DNA of 64,000 nucleotides from Ziziphus jujuba (GCF_031755915.1 NC_083390.1:21437501-21501500), one strand, 5' to 3'. Shown: positions 1 through 11,749, counted from the first letter of the stretch. Notes: a model not told the origin generated them from the sequence alone. Numbers and translations are program-made.

Positions 1-1
1 T

Positions 2-601
2 GCTCATGCAGTAGGTGTTGTGAGCAGATTTCTTTCAAATCCTGGAAGGAAACACTGGGAAGCAGTCAAATGGATTCTCAGGTATCTTAAAGGTACATCG
101 AAGCTGTGCTTGAGCTACGGGGGAGGTGATCCAATCTTAGAAGGCTATACAGATGCAGATATGGCAGGAGACCCTGATAATAGAAAGTCTACATCAGGTT
201 ATCTCTACACTTTTGCAGGGGGAGCTGTGTCATGGCAGTCAAGATTGCAGAAGTGTGTTGCTTTATCCACTACTGAAGCAGAGTACATAGCCGCAGCGGA
301 AGCGGGTAAAGAAATGTTGTGGTTAAAGCGTTTTCTCACAGAATTGGGCATCAAGCAAGAAGACTACAAGATACATTGTGATAACCAAAGTGCCATGGAT
401 TTGAGCAAAAACTCAATGTATCATTCCCGTACAAAGCACATTGACATCCGCTATCATTGGATACGCGAAGTAATAGATCAACAGTTGCTGAAACTGATGA
501 AGATTCACACAAAAGAGAATCCAGCAGATATGCTAACAAAAGTTGTTGCTCAAGAGAAGCTGAAGCTATGCAGAGACATAGCTGGAATAGATGGCAGATG
601 A
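2..601 (+). CDS. Copia pol polyprotein, C-terminal part (end of reverse transcriptase region and RNase H), partial
   Basis: The open frame runs in from the left edge without a stop and ends at 601. It contains the Copia RNase H signature: YTDADMAGD, then KSTSGYLYTFAGGAVSW, then ALSTTEAEYIAAAEA, then HCDNQSAMDLSKN. The typical Copia tail NPADMLTK follows near the end. Its product would cut the RNA strand of the RNA-DNA hybrid during reverse transcription. The frame matches the end of the pol frame at 13743-15038 with few substitutions. Unlike that copy, the part visible here has no stop codon, so this element may be younger or better preserved. The protease, integrase and catalytic reverse transcriptase motifs lie outside the window. 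Confidence 0.9.
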   Translation, partial: AHAVGVVSRFLSNPGRKHWEAVKWILRYLKGTSKLCLSYGGGDPILEGYTDADMAGDPDNRKSTSGYLYTFAGGAVSWQSRLQKCVALSTTEAEYIAAAEAGKEMLWLKRFLTELGIKQEDYKIHCDNQSAMDLSKNSMYHSRTKHIDIRYHWIREVIDQQLLKLMKIHTKENPADMLTKVVAQEKLKLCRDIAGIDGR

Positions 602-635
602 CCATCAGTTTTAAATGCAGCTGGAGGGGGAGAAT

Positions 636-1074
636 TGTGAAGTCCAGCCGCACCAACCACAGCCGCACCAACCACAGCCACCATTTTTGACACCATTGCT
701 GCACCGAATGGATTGTTCAACAATTGTGGGCTAAGCTGTTGAAGATTGTGGCCATGCAACCAACCTTGTAAGCCTATAAATAGGCTCCTTCCCGTTGCAT
801 GAAAACCAAGCCAAGTGAGCAAAGCTCAATATTATCCCAAGTGAGGAATATTGAGAGAAAACTCCGAGAGAGAGAGAGTGTTTAAGTTCCAGAGAGAACT
901 TGAGAGAAGAGTGAGCAATTCCAGAGAGAATTGGAGGGTGTAGGGAGAGATTCCACGTGAGAATCCAAGAGAGAGAAGTTTTTGTATTTTTGTATTCTAT
1001 TTTTAAGAGAGTAATAGAATTCTTTTTATTTTCTTCTCATATTTCTTCTCTAAAGTGGTCAGAGAATCACAACA
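636..1074 (+). repeat. 3' LTR of the left Copia element
   Basis: It starts TGTGAAGTCC and ends CACAACA, like both LTRs of the complete element. A TATA-like CCTATAAATAGG lies near 771-783, followed by a GA-rich stretch. It differs from the other LTRs by an internal short duplication near its start (repeated ACCAACCACAGCC-type units) and several substitutions. The next base, 1075, is RNL-1 sequence. Confidence 0.9.
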
Positions 1075-1686
1075 ATTTAGGCCCCTAATAAAAAAAGGAC
1101 GTTTATTGATGCGAGAATACCGGCGCTTGATCTGCTTCCATGCATCGAGAAAGCTGCTGGCTGGTTGCGTTGCAAGTCGAAGCAAACAAGCAGCAACATA
1201 AGCTCCAACAGCACACGTTACAGAATCATCCGCAGGCCAACGAATCCGATAACGACAATCTACTCCTCCTTCATTATCAGGATTATTAGTACTATGATTC
1301 CCTCTTAATGCAGTGTATTCTATGTCATCTGGGGTTGTGTTCGTGGGAATTATTGGAAAAACATATTTTCTCTCGGGACAATAATACAGATTCCACGCCG
1401 AAACCATTATAGCTCCAATGCTTCTATGAGAAACTGTTCCCTGCAATGAAGCCAAGCCTTCTTTGACAACAGGGGCCAATTGGGATGGAGTGGTATACCT
1501 TCTTAAGGCGATCCCTTTTAGATTCAGGAGATGATCATCTGTCCAGTCAAATTGACTCTTAGGACCTCGATGATCATAAGAACCGCCATACCAAGGGTGT
1601 GCTTGCAGAAGATTCTTCTTCATGTATGGTGCTGAGCTTTGGGAATTTGATTGCTCTTCCATTGAAGATGAAGCTGATGATGGCAT
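1075..1686 (-). pseudogene. RNL-1: rhabdovirus nucleocapsid-like gene, 5' half, interrupted by a Copia element
   Basis: The frame is open from an ATG at 1686; the start shared by the family (MEEQSN) is at 1662. It continues without a stop to the LTR junction at 1075, about 196 codons from MEEQ, and breaks just after the conserved IRGLN. Visible blocks shared with the other copies are DWTDDHLLNLKG, GTVSHRSIGAIMVSAWNLYY and DDSVTCAVGAYVAACLLRL. The family resembles the nucleocapsid of plant rhabdoviruses; that is inference from motif layout. The N-terminus (SQSSAPYMKKNLLQ) is shared with RNL-3 and, less closely, RNL-4, and defines one of two subfamilies. The 3' half should lie beyond the Copia element, left of the window. 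Apart from the insertion I see no frame damage, so loss of function may date from that event. Confidence 0.75.
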
Positions 1687-3504
1687 AGTGAGTTAAGACT
1701 GAGTACAAATACAATACTATTAAAAGAGACACCCTTTGGCTTTATCACTAAGCAATGAATCAATCTTGGTTTTTTTTTTTTTTTTTTTTCCTTGTTGGTA
1801 AAGAAAAATAAATAGAAGAGGAAGAGAGGGGGCAGGGAGCAATGGAAGAAGGAATGTGAAATGAATTATGCAAACGAGAAAAACTGTTATATATAAGAAA
1901 AAAAAATATTTATTAAAAAAATAAATAAATAATAAGCATATAAAAAGCTGAGTCTCATTCACTCTCACTGTCACTCTGCTTAAAGTCTACTACTTTCTTC
2001 TTCATTGAGGGGTCCCCAAGTTCCAAACTCCTTTCTTCCTATAACCATTAATGAAGATACAAGTCCCACATGCTCACCTTTAAGGGTCATTACTTTGCAC
2101 ATTATAAGTGGTGTTACTGGCAGTTACCTTTTTTTTTTTTTTTTTTTTTCATCTGTTTAAAGTTACCTTGGCTTTCTTTTTACAAAAAAGCTTATTTAAA
2201 AACAAAATAACAAATAATGAAAGTTATTTCAATTAATTCAGTAATTATTTTTAAAAGTACATTGCTACTACTTAATTTTGGTTTTGAAGAGTGGCTAGGC
2301 GGTAAGAATGTTTCCCCAACAAAATATTACTTAATTATCACGTTTTGTAACAAGCCAATAACTCATGCATTTTTATTCCTCTGCTTAATGTGAAACTGTG
2401 ATCTTTTTGGCCAAGAGAATGAGCATCTAAAATTAACGAAAGGTGATTAAGCATTTACAAAAGAAAAAAGACATAGGATAAAGAAACTAATGTACGATGA
2501 TGCCTCTTTCTCCTTTTGAAATTAGATGCGACTCCCATAACCATAACGCTAAGGAATGGAATGAATATAGAATTCTTAATTAGCAATGAAGTAAGGTCTA
2601 GACAATCAGATACACCCAAAAAAAAAAAAAAAAAAAAAAAAGGACAATCAGATCTGTCTCCTGAATGGATTTTCATTGGCAAAATAAATTCTTGAAAGCA
2701 GAACCAAAAAGACGGGCTACATGGAAGAAAAAGCTTCCTATAATATCATTTTCTACCTAGAATTAGTATTTGTTAAGAATAAAATAAATAGCTTAAGCTT
2801 TTGACAGAATAGTTATTTAATAAGGTATTAGAGCCAAAGATTACCTTGAGGTCTTAGACTTCGCAATAGCTTAAGCTTCTTAAGTAAATGGTAATTTAAA
2901 CAATATTTATATTGCAGAATTGCAATCCGTGAGTGTTTATTCATGCATACTTGATCCAAAATCATGAGATGCCCTGATCAGGTAAAGAATCATGATTTCG
3001 GGTATTGCTCTGTCCTAGCATTTTCCATACAAAGAATCTGCTTAATGTGAAGTCGGATCAAGATTCTGATATGCTAAGACTTCGATTAAGGTACATATAA
3101 TGCATAGTCCTCAAAAGGGTAGGGTAACCAGAAAACAACGAAAATCTTATGTTGTAAATAGTTTTACATTGAGATCCATATGGAATTTTACTGGTTATGA
3201 AACAGTTATGTAATTATATTCAATCGCTAAGGAATTATTTTGTACATGAAGAAGATCAATGTATAATCGGAAAAAAATTCATTCATGAACTGAACGAGGA
3301 AGGCTAACAAAGGAAACAAAGTGCTATAGAAGTACCAAAAAATATACCGTGCAAACATATAAGAACACCGTAGAGGGAGACTAAGTAAGCTCTCAATGAA
3401 TCGATGTAAACACCTCTGCAAGACAAGAAGCAACAAAACCATGATTAATGCACATTAGATTCAAAATTAGCTTGTTCTTTCCCTAAAATGCACCCACCCT
3501 TCTT
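1687..3504. other. spacer between RNL-1 and RNL-2
   Basis: No gene is supported. The spacer holds poly-T/A runs (about 1769-1790, 2131-2150, 2619-2641) and blocks recurring in the other array spacers: the segment after the RNL start near 1979-2070, the block near 2960-3060 with GAGATGCCCTGA, and the block near 3086-3130. A decayed PSS1 last-exon remnant is listed separately. Short frames here are AT-rich and unconserved between spacers. Confidence 0.7.
2475..2560 (-). pseudogene. decayed remnant of the PSS1 last exon in the RNL-1/RNL-2 spacer
   Basis: On the plus strand this stretch aligns by eye with PSS1 sequence from just beyond its stop codon into its last exon (about 31808-31895). Landmarks are GAAACTAATGTA against GAATTAATGTA, GCCTCTTTCTC, and GATGCGACTCCCATAACCA against GATGCAATTGCCAGGACCA. 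No frame survives. It is best read as a leftover of the duplication unit. Confidence 0.55.
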
Positions 3505-4619
3505 AACCGATTCTAATCAACTTCGAAGCAAAATGGTGGATTATGTTAAAAGCAAAAAATGATGATAATCTCTCGTCCGTTCTGGTATACATTGAATATG
3601 TACTATTTGACACACATCACCAACACCACCACCTTGATCCTCTAGCTCGCCCGTCTTCTTCGGAATCATAGCTAAAATGGAAGTGAGTTCGCTGCAGTTT
3701 TTAGTCTGGAGATCAGCAAACATTTGTTCATCAAACAAACGAGCGTACCTCCATGTCTGTCTTCTCTGTTTTTCATCATTTGAACCTTCAAAACTCAGTA
3801 AAATGGTATGAATCATCTTCAACAATTCAAAGCAACAGAAAGACCATCAAGGTATGCTTAATGCTTATCAGCAATTCTTCTAAACAGATTGTAACCATGC
3901 AGTCCGGTGAGTGAAAGATGTTGCTTGAATGCAAAACTAGCCAACCCTTTTACATTTCCTCTTAACTCATTGAAATAGTAAAGAAAACTTGATAATGTTT
4001 CTTCAACTCGGACCAGTTGGTCAATGCCATTCGAACAAACTCAAGGTTTCTTTCGATGGGGTTCAATCCCCTGATCTCAAAATGATGTTTGTTTAAATCA
4101 GAATACTGATTCTTGATGTGCTTCAAAGATTTGAGAAAGTTGCTGGCGGATTTGGTAGCAAGTCGAAGCAAACATGCACAAATAAAAGCTCCAACAGAGC
4201 AGGTTACAGAATCATCCACATGCCATTGAATATTTGCTCCTCCATTAGGATTATTAGAATTGGTACTAAAAGTACTCTGGCTTAGTGCAGTGAATCCTTG
4301 ATAATTTGGGGTTGTGCTAATTGGGATTTCTAGGAAAACATAATTTTTTTCAGGTAAAGAATACAGATTCCATGCAGAAACCATATTATAGCTCAATGTT
4401 CCATGAGAAACTGTTCCTTGCAAAGGCCAAACATTCTTCGATAATAGAGGCTAATTGGATCGGATAATTTTATCTTCTTAAAAATATTCCTTTTAAATTT
4501 ACCAGCTGATCATCGGTCCGATCTGACCTACTCTTAGGCCCTGATTGCAAATGATCAGGACTAGCAAAAGAAGATTATATTTTTGGAGATGATCTTTGAG
4601 CATTTAATTGTTCTTCCAT
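3505..4619 (-). pseudogene. RNL-2: rhabdovirus nucleocapsid-like pseudogene with several frameshifts
   Basis: Two frames carry the recognisable parts. One, 3962-4423, holds GTVSHGTLSYNMVSAWNLY, VDDSVTCSVGAFICACLL and HFEIRGLNPIERNLE. The other, 3541-3825, holds the C-terminal TWRYARLFDEQMFADLQTKN. Between them (3826-3961) the gene is out of frame and part of the region found in other copies is missing. The first ~65 codons (4424-4619) are badly decayed, although an ATG with MEEQ-like codons remains near 4619. Homology continues past the stop at 3541 to about 3505. The upstream block near 4782-4815 matches those of RNL-5, RNL-6 and RNL-8, which places it in the second subfamily. It cannot encode a full protein. 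Confidence 0.72.
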
Positions 4620-5039
4620 TTAAAAAAGCTCACCGATAATATACTCTGTGTTTACCTTCAGTGGGGGATAAATAAATATAATAAATAAAAAACAACAGCA
4701 ACAACAACACTAGGGAAAGAGACAAACCACATTAACAAATAAGTATGCATCCAAATAAAATACAAGAAAAAAAGAAAGAGCAGACCTTTCAGCAAGCTTT
4801 GGCTATGGCGGCTTCGTAACTTACAATAAATGTCATTACGTGACATACATACAGTTACATAAACAATCTACTTAATCAGACAGACAACTCGTTTATACTT
4901 CATAGATTGAACAATGGAGGCTAATTCAAAGTAAGCTCAATACCTATATAAAAACACCATATATAGAAGAAAATAATAATAGTATATCAAAGCCATTACC
5001 AAAAGCTTGTTTTCTGCCCTCAAAAGTTACCCACTTTCT
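4620..5039. other. short spacer between RNL-2 and RNL-3
   Basis: No gene. On the minus strand, 4782-4815 carries the block CCATAGCCAAAGCTTGC also seen upstream of RNL-5, RNL-6 and (one base different) RNL-8, where it looks like a 5'-UTR exon before a GT donor. The remaining sequence matches the 8700-9020 spacer in blocks. Confidence 0.6.
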
Positions 5040-6196
5040 TCACAATTTTCGTCTATTCGGAGCAAATTGCTGTATTATGTTAGAAGCAACTTGATTAAGG
5101 AAATCTCTTAAGAATTCCCTCCTATAGCTATTTTGAATATGTGATACGTAAGCCATCTCACCAGCACCTTCGTTCTCATCTATCCCTTTCAGAATCATAG
5201 CTAAAATGAAAGTGAGTTCACGGCAGTTTCCAGTCTGGAGGTCAACAAACTTTTCTTCATCAAACAGACGAGCATACTTCCATGTCTGCCTTCTCTGCTT
5301 ATCATCGGATGAACCATCAAAACTCTGTAAAATGGTGTTTATAATTTCCAGCCCACGTCGTGTCATTGGATGATCCAAGGCTAGAGAAAGATCAGCCGGT
5401 GTTGCATTAAGCTTTGCGGCAACTTTTTCAAACAGTTTGTTACCAAGCAGTGCAGTGAATGAAAGGTGCTGCTCGAATGCAAATATTGCATGCCCTTTGA
5501 TCCTTCCATGTAATTCATTGAAATGATAAAGAAACCTTGCTAATGTATTCGTGAAGATTGGCCATTCGTGCAACGCGACTCGAATGGAACTGAGATTTTC
5601 TTTAATAGGATTCAGTCCCCTAATCGAAAAAGGACGTCTATTAATGTCAGAATACTTTAGTCTTGATGTGATTCCATGCCTTGAGAAAGTTGCTGGCCGG
5701 CTTTGTAGCAAGTCGAAGCAAACAAGCAGCAACATAAGCTCCAACAGCACATGTTACAGAATCATCCAAGGCCAATGAATCTGATGATGATTATCTACTC
5801 CTCCTGCATTATCAGGATTATTAGTATTATTATTCCCTCTCAATGCACTGTAGTCTATGTCATCTGGGGTTGCGTTTGTGGGAGTTTCCGGGAAAACATA
5901 TGTTCTCCGTGGACTATAATACAGATTCCATGCAGAAACCAATATAGCTCCAACTGTTCTATGAGAAACTGTTCCATGCAATGAAGCCAAGCCTTCTTTG
6001 ACAACAGGGGCCAGTTGGGCTGGATTAGTGTACCTTCTCAAGACGATTCCTTTTAGATTCAGCAGATGATCATCTGTCCAGTCTGATTGACTTTTAGGCC
6101 TTGATGATTACAAAGACCGGCGTAAGAAGGGTGAGATTGCAGAAGATTCTTCTTCATGTATGGTGCTGAGCTTTGGGAATTTGATTGCCCTTCCAT
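5040..6196 (-). pseudogene. RNL-3: rhabdovirus nucleocapsid-like pseudogene with two frameshifts
   Basis: The start codon is at 6196 (MEGQSN, family start MEEQSN) and the reading ends at 5040. The body is spread over three frames. The N-terminus is in the frame ending near 6059, the middle is in 5754-6041, and the C-terminal 236 codons are in 5040-5750. The break near 5770 is a one-base loss: the codons before DDSVT lack one G relative to the other copies. A second break lies near 6090-6110. C-terminal landmarks are NELHGRIKG, FAFEQHLSFTALLGN and QTWKYARLFDEEKFVDLQT. Near-complete length with only two small indels suggests a fairly recent loss. Subfamily one. Confidence 0.75.
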
Positions 6197-9022
6197 TGAA
6201 GCTGAAGTGAAGATGATGGTGATGTAGTAAAGAAAGAAGAGGAAGAGAAAGACGTAGAGAGCCAAGGAAGAAGGAAAGTGTGTGGAAACTAAGCAAACTA
6301 GAAAAAATGTTAAATAGAGAAAGGAAAAGGAAAGCAGAGAAAAGCTCAGTCTCATTCACTCAGTTTAAAGTCTACTACTTTCTTCTCCATTAAGGGTCTC
6401 CAAGTTCCATACTCCTCCATATAACCAATAATGAAGATACAGGACTGACTTTTCGTTAAAATGTTCACATGAGAAGGAATTTAGGTGTTACTTGCAACAG
6501 GAGGTAAACATTTCAACCGGTTTTACTTTTATGATTATTTTTCTGATGATTAAAGTTTACTTTTCTTCTTAGAAATGGTTTTTTTCTTAAAAAGAGAAAA
6601 AAAAAATTTTTAAAAAAAATAAAAAATAAAAAAAAGAGAGAGAGAAAAAAAAAATCAATTGTAAAAGTGATTTTAATTAATTCATTAATTATCTTTTAAC
6701 AGTATATTGCTGCATAATTTTGGGATCGGGACTCGGTAATCCTAAATAGCAATAACATATCACGTTTTGTGACAAGCCAGAAACTCATGCATTTTTCTTT
6801 TTTTTTTTTCTCTGCTTAAAGATAAAAGATTTTCTGTGCTCGAGAAACCGTGATCTTTTTGGCCAAGATAATAAGCACTTAGAATTAACAAAAGATGTTA
6901 AGTGTTTACAAAGTTTAAAAAAAAGAAAAATTGATAACTCAAGATTTGGAAATCAAAGAAATTAATGTACCATGATGCATCTTTCTCTTTTAGAAATTAG
7001 ATGCAATTTCATAACCAAAACGATCAGGAACAGAATGAAGATAAAATTCTTAATAATGAAGAAAGATCAAGACATGTGATCTCTCTCCTGATTGGATTTT
7101 CTTTTCTTGAAAGAAGAACCAAAAAGAAGGGGCACATGGAAGAAAAAGCTTCCCATAATAACATTATTACCTTTCTTTTTTTCTTTTTTTTCTTTTTTTT
7201 CTTTTGGGTAAAAAAGTACCATTCTCTATCTAGCATTAATATTTGATAAGAATAATAAAAATGGCTTTAGCTTTGGAGAAGAAAAGTTGATTCAATACAG
7301 TATCAGAGCCATAAATTATGCTTGAGGTGTAGTTCTAAACCTTATTATAGTTTAAGCTTTTGGGGGAAAAAAAAAATGGTAATTTGAAGGATATTCAACC
7401 TTGATCTGGGTTTATAGAAATATTTGATATACTTGGACAACAAGTAAAGCTTAGGAATTGGTGAAAAAAATATCTAGGCTTGCAAATGTGGAGGCACCGA
7501 CTTTGAGGAGAAATCTTGAAGCTTTAAGTTTAGCAACTGACATTGGCAAGCTGTATCAAGGGAAGATTGCCTGCCATATAATATGAGCTACCAAAATGAG
7601 CTCCAAGGAGGCTTTCGGTTAGTGCGTGTGAAAGCAAGCTATGATAGAGTGCTAATGTGTGTATTAGTGGTGTCCAAATATAGTGGGTTAATGTGGGCCC
7701 GATTTAGAAAGTCCTAGGTGCTTATGGTAACATGTGGGTATCCATGTATGTATTCAAAAGTCTCGTACAAGTTTATATATTATTGTAAAACCGATAGTGT
7801 AATACAAAAGTGATTTTGCCCCAACAATTTTGTATGAAAGATAGATTAAACCCAACATGATTAACAATATTTACATTGCAGAATTGCAATCCTTGAGTAT
7901 TTATTCAGACATCCTTAATTCAAATTCATGAGATGCCCTGAAATAATTAAGTAAAGAGGCATGACTTGGGATTTGCTATCTGTCCTAGCATTTTTCTATA
8001 TTCAGAATCTGCTTAATGCAAAGTTGGATGTGAGCTAAGGAAGAATGTTCACATAAGCTAAGATGCTCAGTCAACAAGTCCTCAAAAGGCAATCAGAAAC
8101 CAACCAAAATATCATGCCTTAAATACTTTTAGATCGGGATATCCCTATGTTGTACCTGAAGAAGATCTATGTATAATCAGACAACAATTCAGTCATGGAC
8201 TGAGCAAGGAAGGCCAAAGGAAACTTCTAACACAAACTAAAGCAGAGCCTTTGAGAAAGGGCCATAAAGATATACACATGTACCGCAAACTAATGCAGAT
8301 CCAAAAAGTGAACAAATTGTTAGAGGAAGGAGCTTCCTACAATACCATTTTCTACCTAGCGAAACTATATTAATTCAGAATTGTTAGGGTGTTTTTGTAG
8401 TTAAGCTTATCCTCCATGAGTTTTCATTGGTACATGATGCAAAATGAGACACCCTGAAATAATGATGTGGGGTTTGGTCTCTCTTAGAATTCTTCGATAA
8501 GCTGAATCTGCTTCTTTTGAATTTTGATGAAGGTTCTAATAAGCTTGGGTGTCAATTAAGGTCCAATACTGCAGAGTGCCCAAAAGTGTACCAGAAAACA
8601 ACTAAAATCATGTTGTATTTTGTCATATGTGTGGTGAATGATTGTGAGAAACTTAGTTTTAGGTTGGGATACATGTTGAATTACTGGTAAAATCAGTTGT
8701 GTAACTATGCCGTAGATGCAGAACATCTATATTTAGTAAGAGAGACAACTCAATCATACTTCATCGGCTGAATAAAGGAGGCTAATTCAAAGCAAGGAAC
8801 ACTTATATCTTAATACCTTTATAAAACCACTCTGTATGGAGGAAACTAAACAAGCTCTCAATTACAACATCTCTACAAAACAAGCAAGGAAATAAATAGT
8901 GCTGGCTTAACTAAAGATATATACACATTAATTAAGACTCTGAAACAGAAAATAATAATAAAATAGCAAAGCCATTAGCCAAGCTTTTGTTCTTCCATAA
9001 AAATTAAGTTACCACCTTCTCT
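6197..9022. other. spacer between RNL-3 and RNL-4
   Basis: No gene supported. It contains A/T runs (6596-6660, 6797-6811, 7172-7203), a PSS1 last-exon remnant (listed separately) and two related blocks, near 7860-8100 and 8400-8650, each with the array spacer motif around ATGAGATGCCCTGAAATAAT. The segment 7440-7850 is not recognised in the other spacers and shows no coding frame. The 8700-8880 part matches the spacer near 4850-4970. Confidence 0.65.
6949..7040 (-). pseudogene. decayed remnant of the PSS1 last exon in the RNL-3/RNL-4 spacer
   Basis: It aligns by eye with PSS1 31805-31900 in the same orientation: GGAAATCAAAGAAATTAATG against GGAATCAAAGAATTAATG, CTTTCTCTTTTAGAAATTAG against CTTTCTCTTAAAAGTTTG, then ATGCAATTTCATAACC and ACGATCAGGAACAGAATGA. 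Similarity is clearer than in the 2475-2560 remnant. The PSS1 frame is lost. It shows that the repeated unit once included the PSS1 3' end. Confidence 0.62.
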
Positions 9023-9996
9023 ACCAGTTTTCATCTGTTGGAAGCAAATTGCTGGATTGTGTTAGAACCAACATGGTAAAGGAAATCTCTTAAAAAGTCC
9101 ATGGTATTTTGAATATGTAATATGTGATATCAACACTTTGGTCCCCACCCCTCTCTTTCATAATCATACCTAAAATGACAGCGAGGTCGCTGCAGTTTTT
9201 GGTCTGGAGGTGAGCAAACATTTTTGCATTAAACAAACGAGCATACTTCCATGTCTGCCTTCTCTGCTTATCATCAGTTGAACCTTCAAAACTCTGTGAA
9301 ATGGTGTTTAAGCCCACATCGTGTCATTCGATGATCCAAAGCTAGAGAAAGACCATCCGGTGTTGCTTTAAGCTTGGCAGCAACTCTTCTAAACAGATGG
9401 TAACTATGCAGCCCGGTCAGTGAAAGATGCTGCTCGAATGCAAATCTAGCAAACCCTTTGACGTTTCCTCTCAACTCATTGAAATGGTACAGAAACCCTG
9501 CAATGTGTTCGTGAACATTGGCCATTCGGACAATGCTGTTCGAATGGAATCCAGATTTTCTTCAACGGGATTCAGGCCCCGAATTGCAAAATGGCGATTG
9601 TTTAAATTAGAGTACCGACTCTTGGTGTTCCTCCATGAATTGAGAAAGTTGGTGGCTGGCTTGGTTGCAAGTCGAAGCAAAAAAGAAGCAATAGAAGCTC
9701 CAACAGCACCGATTACAGAATCATCCACAGGCCAATAAATCCTATGATCATCTACATCTCCTGAATTTTCAGGATTATTATTATTATTATTATTATTCCC
9801 TCTTAGTGCAGTGTAGTCTATGTCATCTGGGGTTGTGTTTGGAGGAATTTCTGGGAAAACATATTTCCTCTTGGGAAAATAGTACAGATTCCACACATAA
9901 ACCAATATAGCTCCAATGGTTCTATGAGAAACTTTTCCCTGCAATGAAGCCAAGCCTTCTTTTAACAACAGGGGGGCCAAGTGGGATGGAGTAGCA
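9023..9996 (-). pseudogene. RNL-4, 3' part: nucleocapsid-like pseudogene split by a Copia element
   Basis: This part covers the middle and C-terminus. One frame (to 9471) holds the SHRTIGAILVYVWNLYYFP block, the DDSVIGAVGASIASFLLRL block and RGLNPVEENLDSIR. A second (9286-9525) holds FLYHFNELRGNVKGF and FAFEQHLSLTGLHSYHLFRR. A third (9090-9317) holds QTWKYARLFNAKMFAHLQT. It therefore has at least two frameshifts, near 9310 and 9500, besides the insertion. Homology ends near 9023. The gene continues to the right of the Copia element at 15534. Confidence 0.75.
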
Positions 9997-10458
9997 TGTG
10001 AAGTCCAGCAGCACCACCACTGCACTGACAGTGTGAAGATTGCTCAGCCACCATTGTTGACAATGGTTTCTGCAATTAACACCGAAAATGGTTTGCTCAA
10101 CAATTGTGGGCACCTGTCAGAAGAAGTTGAAAATGGAAGACATGCACCGAATTTGTAAGCCTATAAATAGGCTCCATCCCGTTGCATGCAAGCCAAGCCA
10201 AGAGAGCAAGCTCAATATCATCCCAAGTGAGGAGTATTGAGAGTAAACTCCGAGAGAGAGAGTGTTTAAGTTCCAGAGAGAGCTTGAGAGAAGAGTGAGC
10301 AATTCCAAAGTGAATTTGATAGTGTAGAGAGAGGTTCCACATGAGAATCCTCCACGAGAGAAGTTTTATTTTTTGTATTCTATTTCCAAGAGAGTAATAG
10401 AATTCTTTTTATTTTTCTTCTCATATTTCTTCTCTAAAGTGGTCAGAGAACCACAACA
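9997..10458 (+). repeat. 5' LTR of the complete Copia element
   Basis: It begins TGTGAAGTCC and ends CACAACA. A TATA-like CCTATAAATAGG at about 10160-10171 should position the transcription start. A GA-rich tract follows (about 10250-10300). The 2-base gap to the tRNA-binding site at 10461 fixes the right boundary. Confidence 0.93.
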
Positions 10459-10460
10459 AG

Positions 10461-10478
10461 TGGTATCAGAGCTCCAGG
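10461..10478 (+). other. primer-binding site of the Copia element (initiator tRNA-Met)
   Basis: TGGTATCAGAGCTCCAGG starts two bases after the 5' LTR. TGGTATCAGAGC is the standard complement of the plant initiator methionine tRNA 3' end, used to prime minus-strand DNA synthesis. Confidence 0.92.
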
Positions 10479-11048
10479 TCGAGAGCTTGGGTTCAAAATT
10501 TGAAGAAACAGAGCATCTGTTCTTCAAGTTGGTGTTTCGAAAAGTTGCTCAAATAATTAATTTGACAATACCAGGTAAGATTACTCAACGAGACCGGAAC
10601 AACCAAGTTCTTCGGAGAGAAACGTAGAGCCTCACGCACCCGCACGCGCCGTCTGAAATTTTCTGCAGCAGATCACGTGCCGCACTCGCCGTCTGGAGGT
10701 TGAAGACGACCACGTCAGTAGACACGTCAGCGCAATCAGCCACGTCATCTGCCACGCTACCAGACACATCGCAACCACGCAATCGCCACATCAACAAAAT
10801 CTACCACGTCATCAGAATTTTCTGAAATTACGGAACAGCCCCTGAATTGTTGAAAATTATAGATTGACCCTTGTAGTTTCTGTATTTACAGGTTGACCCA
10901 AATTTTTTGTGAAATTATATTTTTGCCCCAAAAATTCTGGTAATTATATTTTGACCCCAGAAGAGTCAAGTCCACCATTTTTGGCCATTTCGGACACAAA
11001 GGTTAACTCCGTTTTGCCAAATTCGGCTCTATTTTCGATCAAGCCATA

Positions 11049-11749
11049 ATGTCAATGGAAAAATCATCTTCGGGAGCTATGGTTAAGCTCACTGCCACAA
11101 ACTATACACTTTGGAGACCTCAGATGGAAGATCTCCTCAATTGTAAGGATCTGTTTGATCCCAGCAAAGAAGCAGAAAACTCCGATCCCAGCAAAGAAGC
11201 AGAATGGAAGAAATTAAACAAGAAAACGATTGGTCAGATCAGGCAATGGATCGACCACAGTGTCTTCCATCATGTAGCGAAGGAAACGGATGCATATGCC
11301 CTCTGGACAAAATTGGAGGACATGTACCAGGCCAAGACTGCTCCGAACAAAGCCCTGTCGCTTAAGCAATTGGTAAATCTAAAATTACAGAGTGGAACTT
11401 CTGTAGCCGAGCATACCAGTGAGTTCCAGAGCTTGGTAAATCAATTATCTGCTGTGGATTACCAACTAGGGGATGAGGATCAGGCCCTCCTACTTCTAAG
11501 CTCTCTTCCAAACAGTTGGGAGACATTGGTAGTCTTTCTCAGCAATTCGGCCCCGAATGGCAAACTCACTATGTCTATGGTTAAGGATTCCCTATTTAAT
11601 GAAGAGGCCAGGAGAAAGGACATTGGCATGGATCAGTCACATGCCCTTGTCACAGAGAGAGGAAGACAGCAAAGAGGTGGTCGAGTAGGGGGAGAGGCAG
11701 GAGCAAGAGCAGAGGCAGATCTACAGACGGCAGAAAATCATTATATAAG
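11049..11749 (+). pseudogene. Copia gag (capsid) region
   Basis: The frame opens MSMEKSSSGAMVKLTATNY with TLWRPQMEDLL, the usual start of a Copia gag (UBN2-type) domain. The body includes ALWTKLEDMYQAK, LSLKQLVNLKLQSG and HTSEFQSLVNQL, and ends with an arginine/glycine-rich linker. The frame is lost just before the zinc knuckle, which lies in a different frame at 11750, so a small indel near 11700-11750 separates capsid from nucleocapsid. The short repeat DPSKEAENSDPSKEAE near residues 37-52 looks like a local duplication. The original protein would form the particle shell. Confidence 0.85.

Larger units (their letters stand above)
1..1074 (+). mobile_element. 3' end of a Ty1-copia LTR retrotransposon, cut by the left window edge
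   Basis: This is the end of the pol gene, a purine-rich tract at about 621-632 and a 3' LTR at 636-1074. The pol part is nearly identical to that of the complete Copia element at 9997-15533, so both belong to one family. The LTR ends inside the coding region of RNL-1, so this element interrupted that gene. Its 5' half and 5' LTR must lie left of the window. The insertion point differs from that of the other element, so this is an independent insertion and not a duplicate. Confidence 0.93.

Noticed and set aside
351..822. minus-strand frames over the left Copia element
   Set aside because: They are antisense to the RNase H region and LTR and reflect its codon pattern.
10373..10627. 84-codon plus-strand frame across the LTR end and primer-binding site
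   Set aside because: It lies in the untranslated leader of the Copia element upstream of gag.
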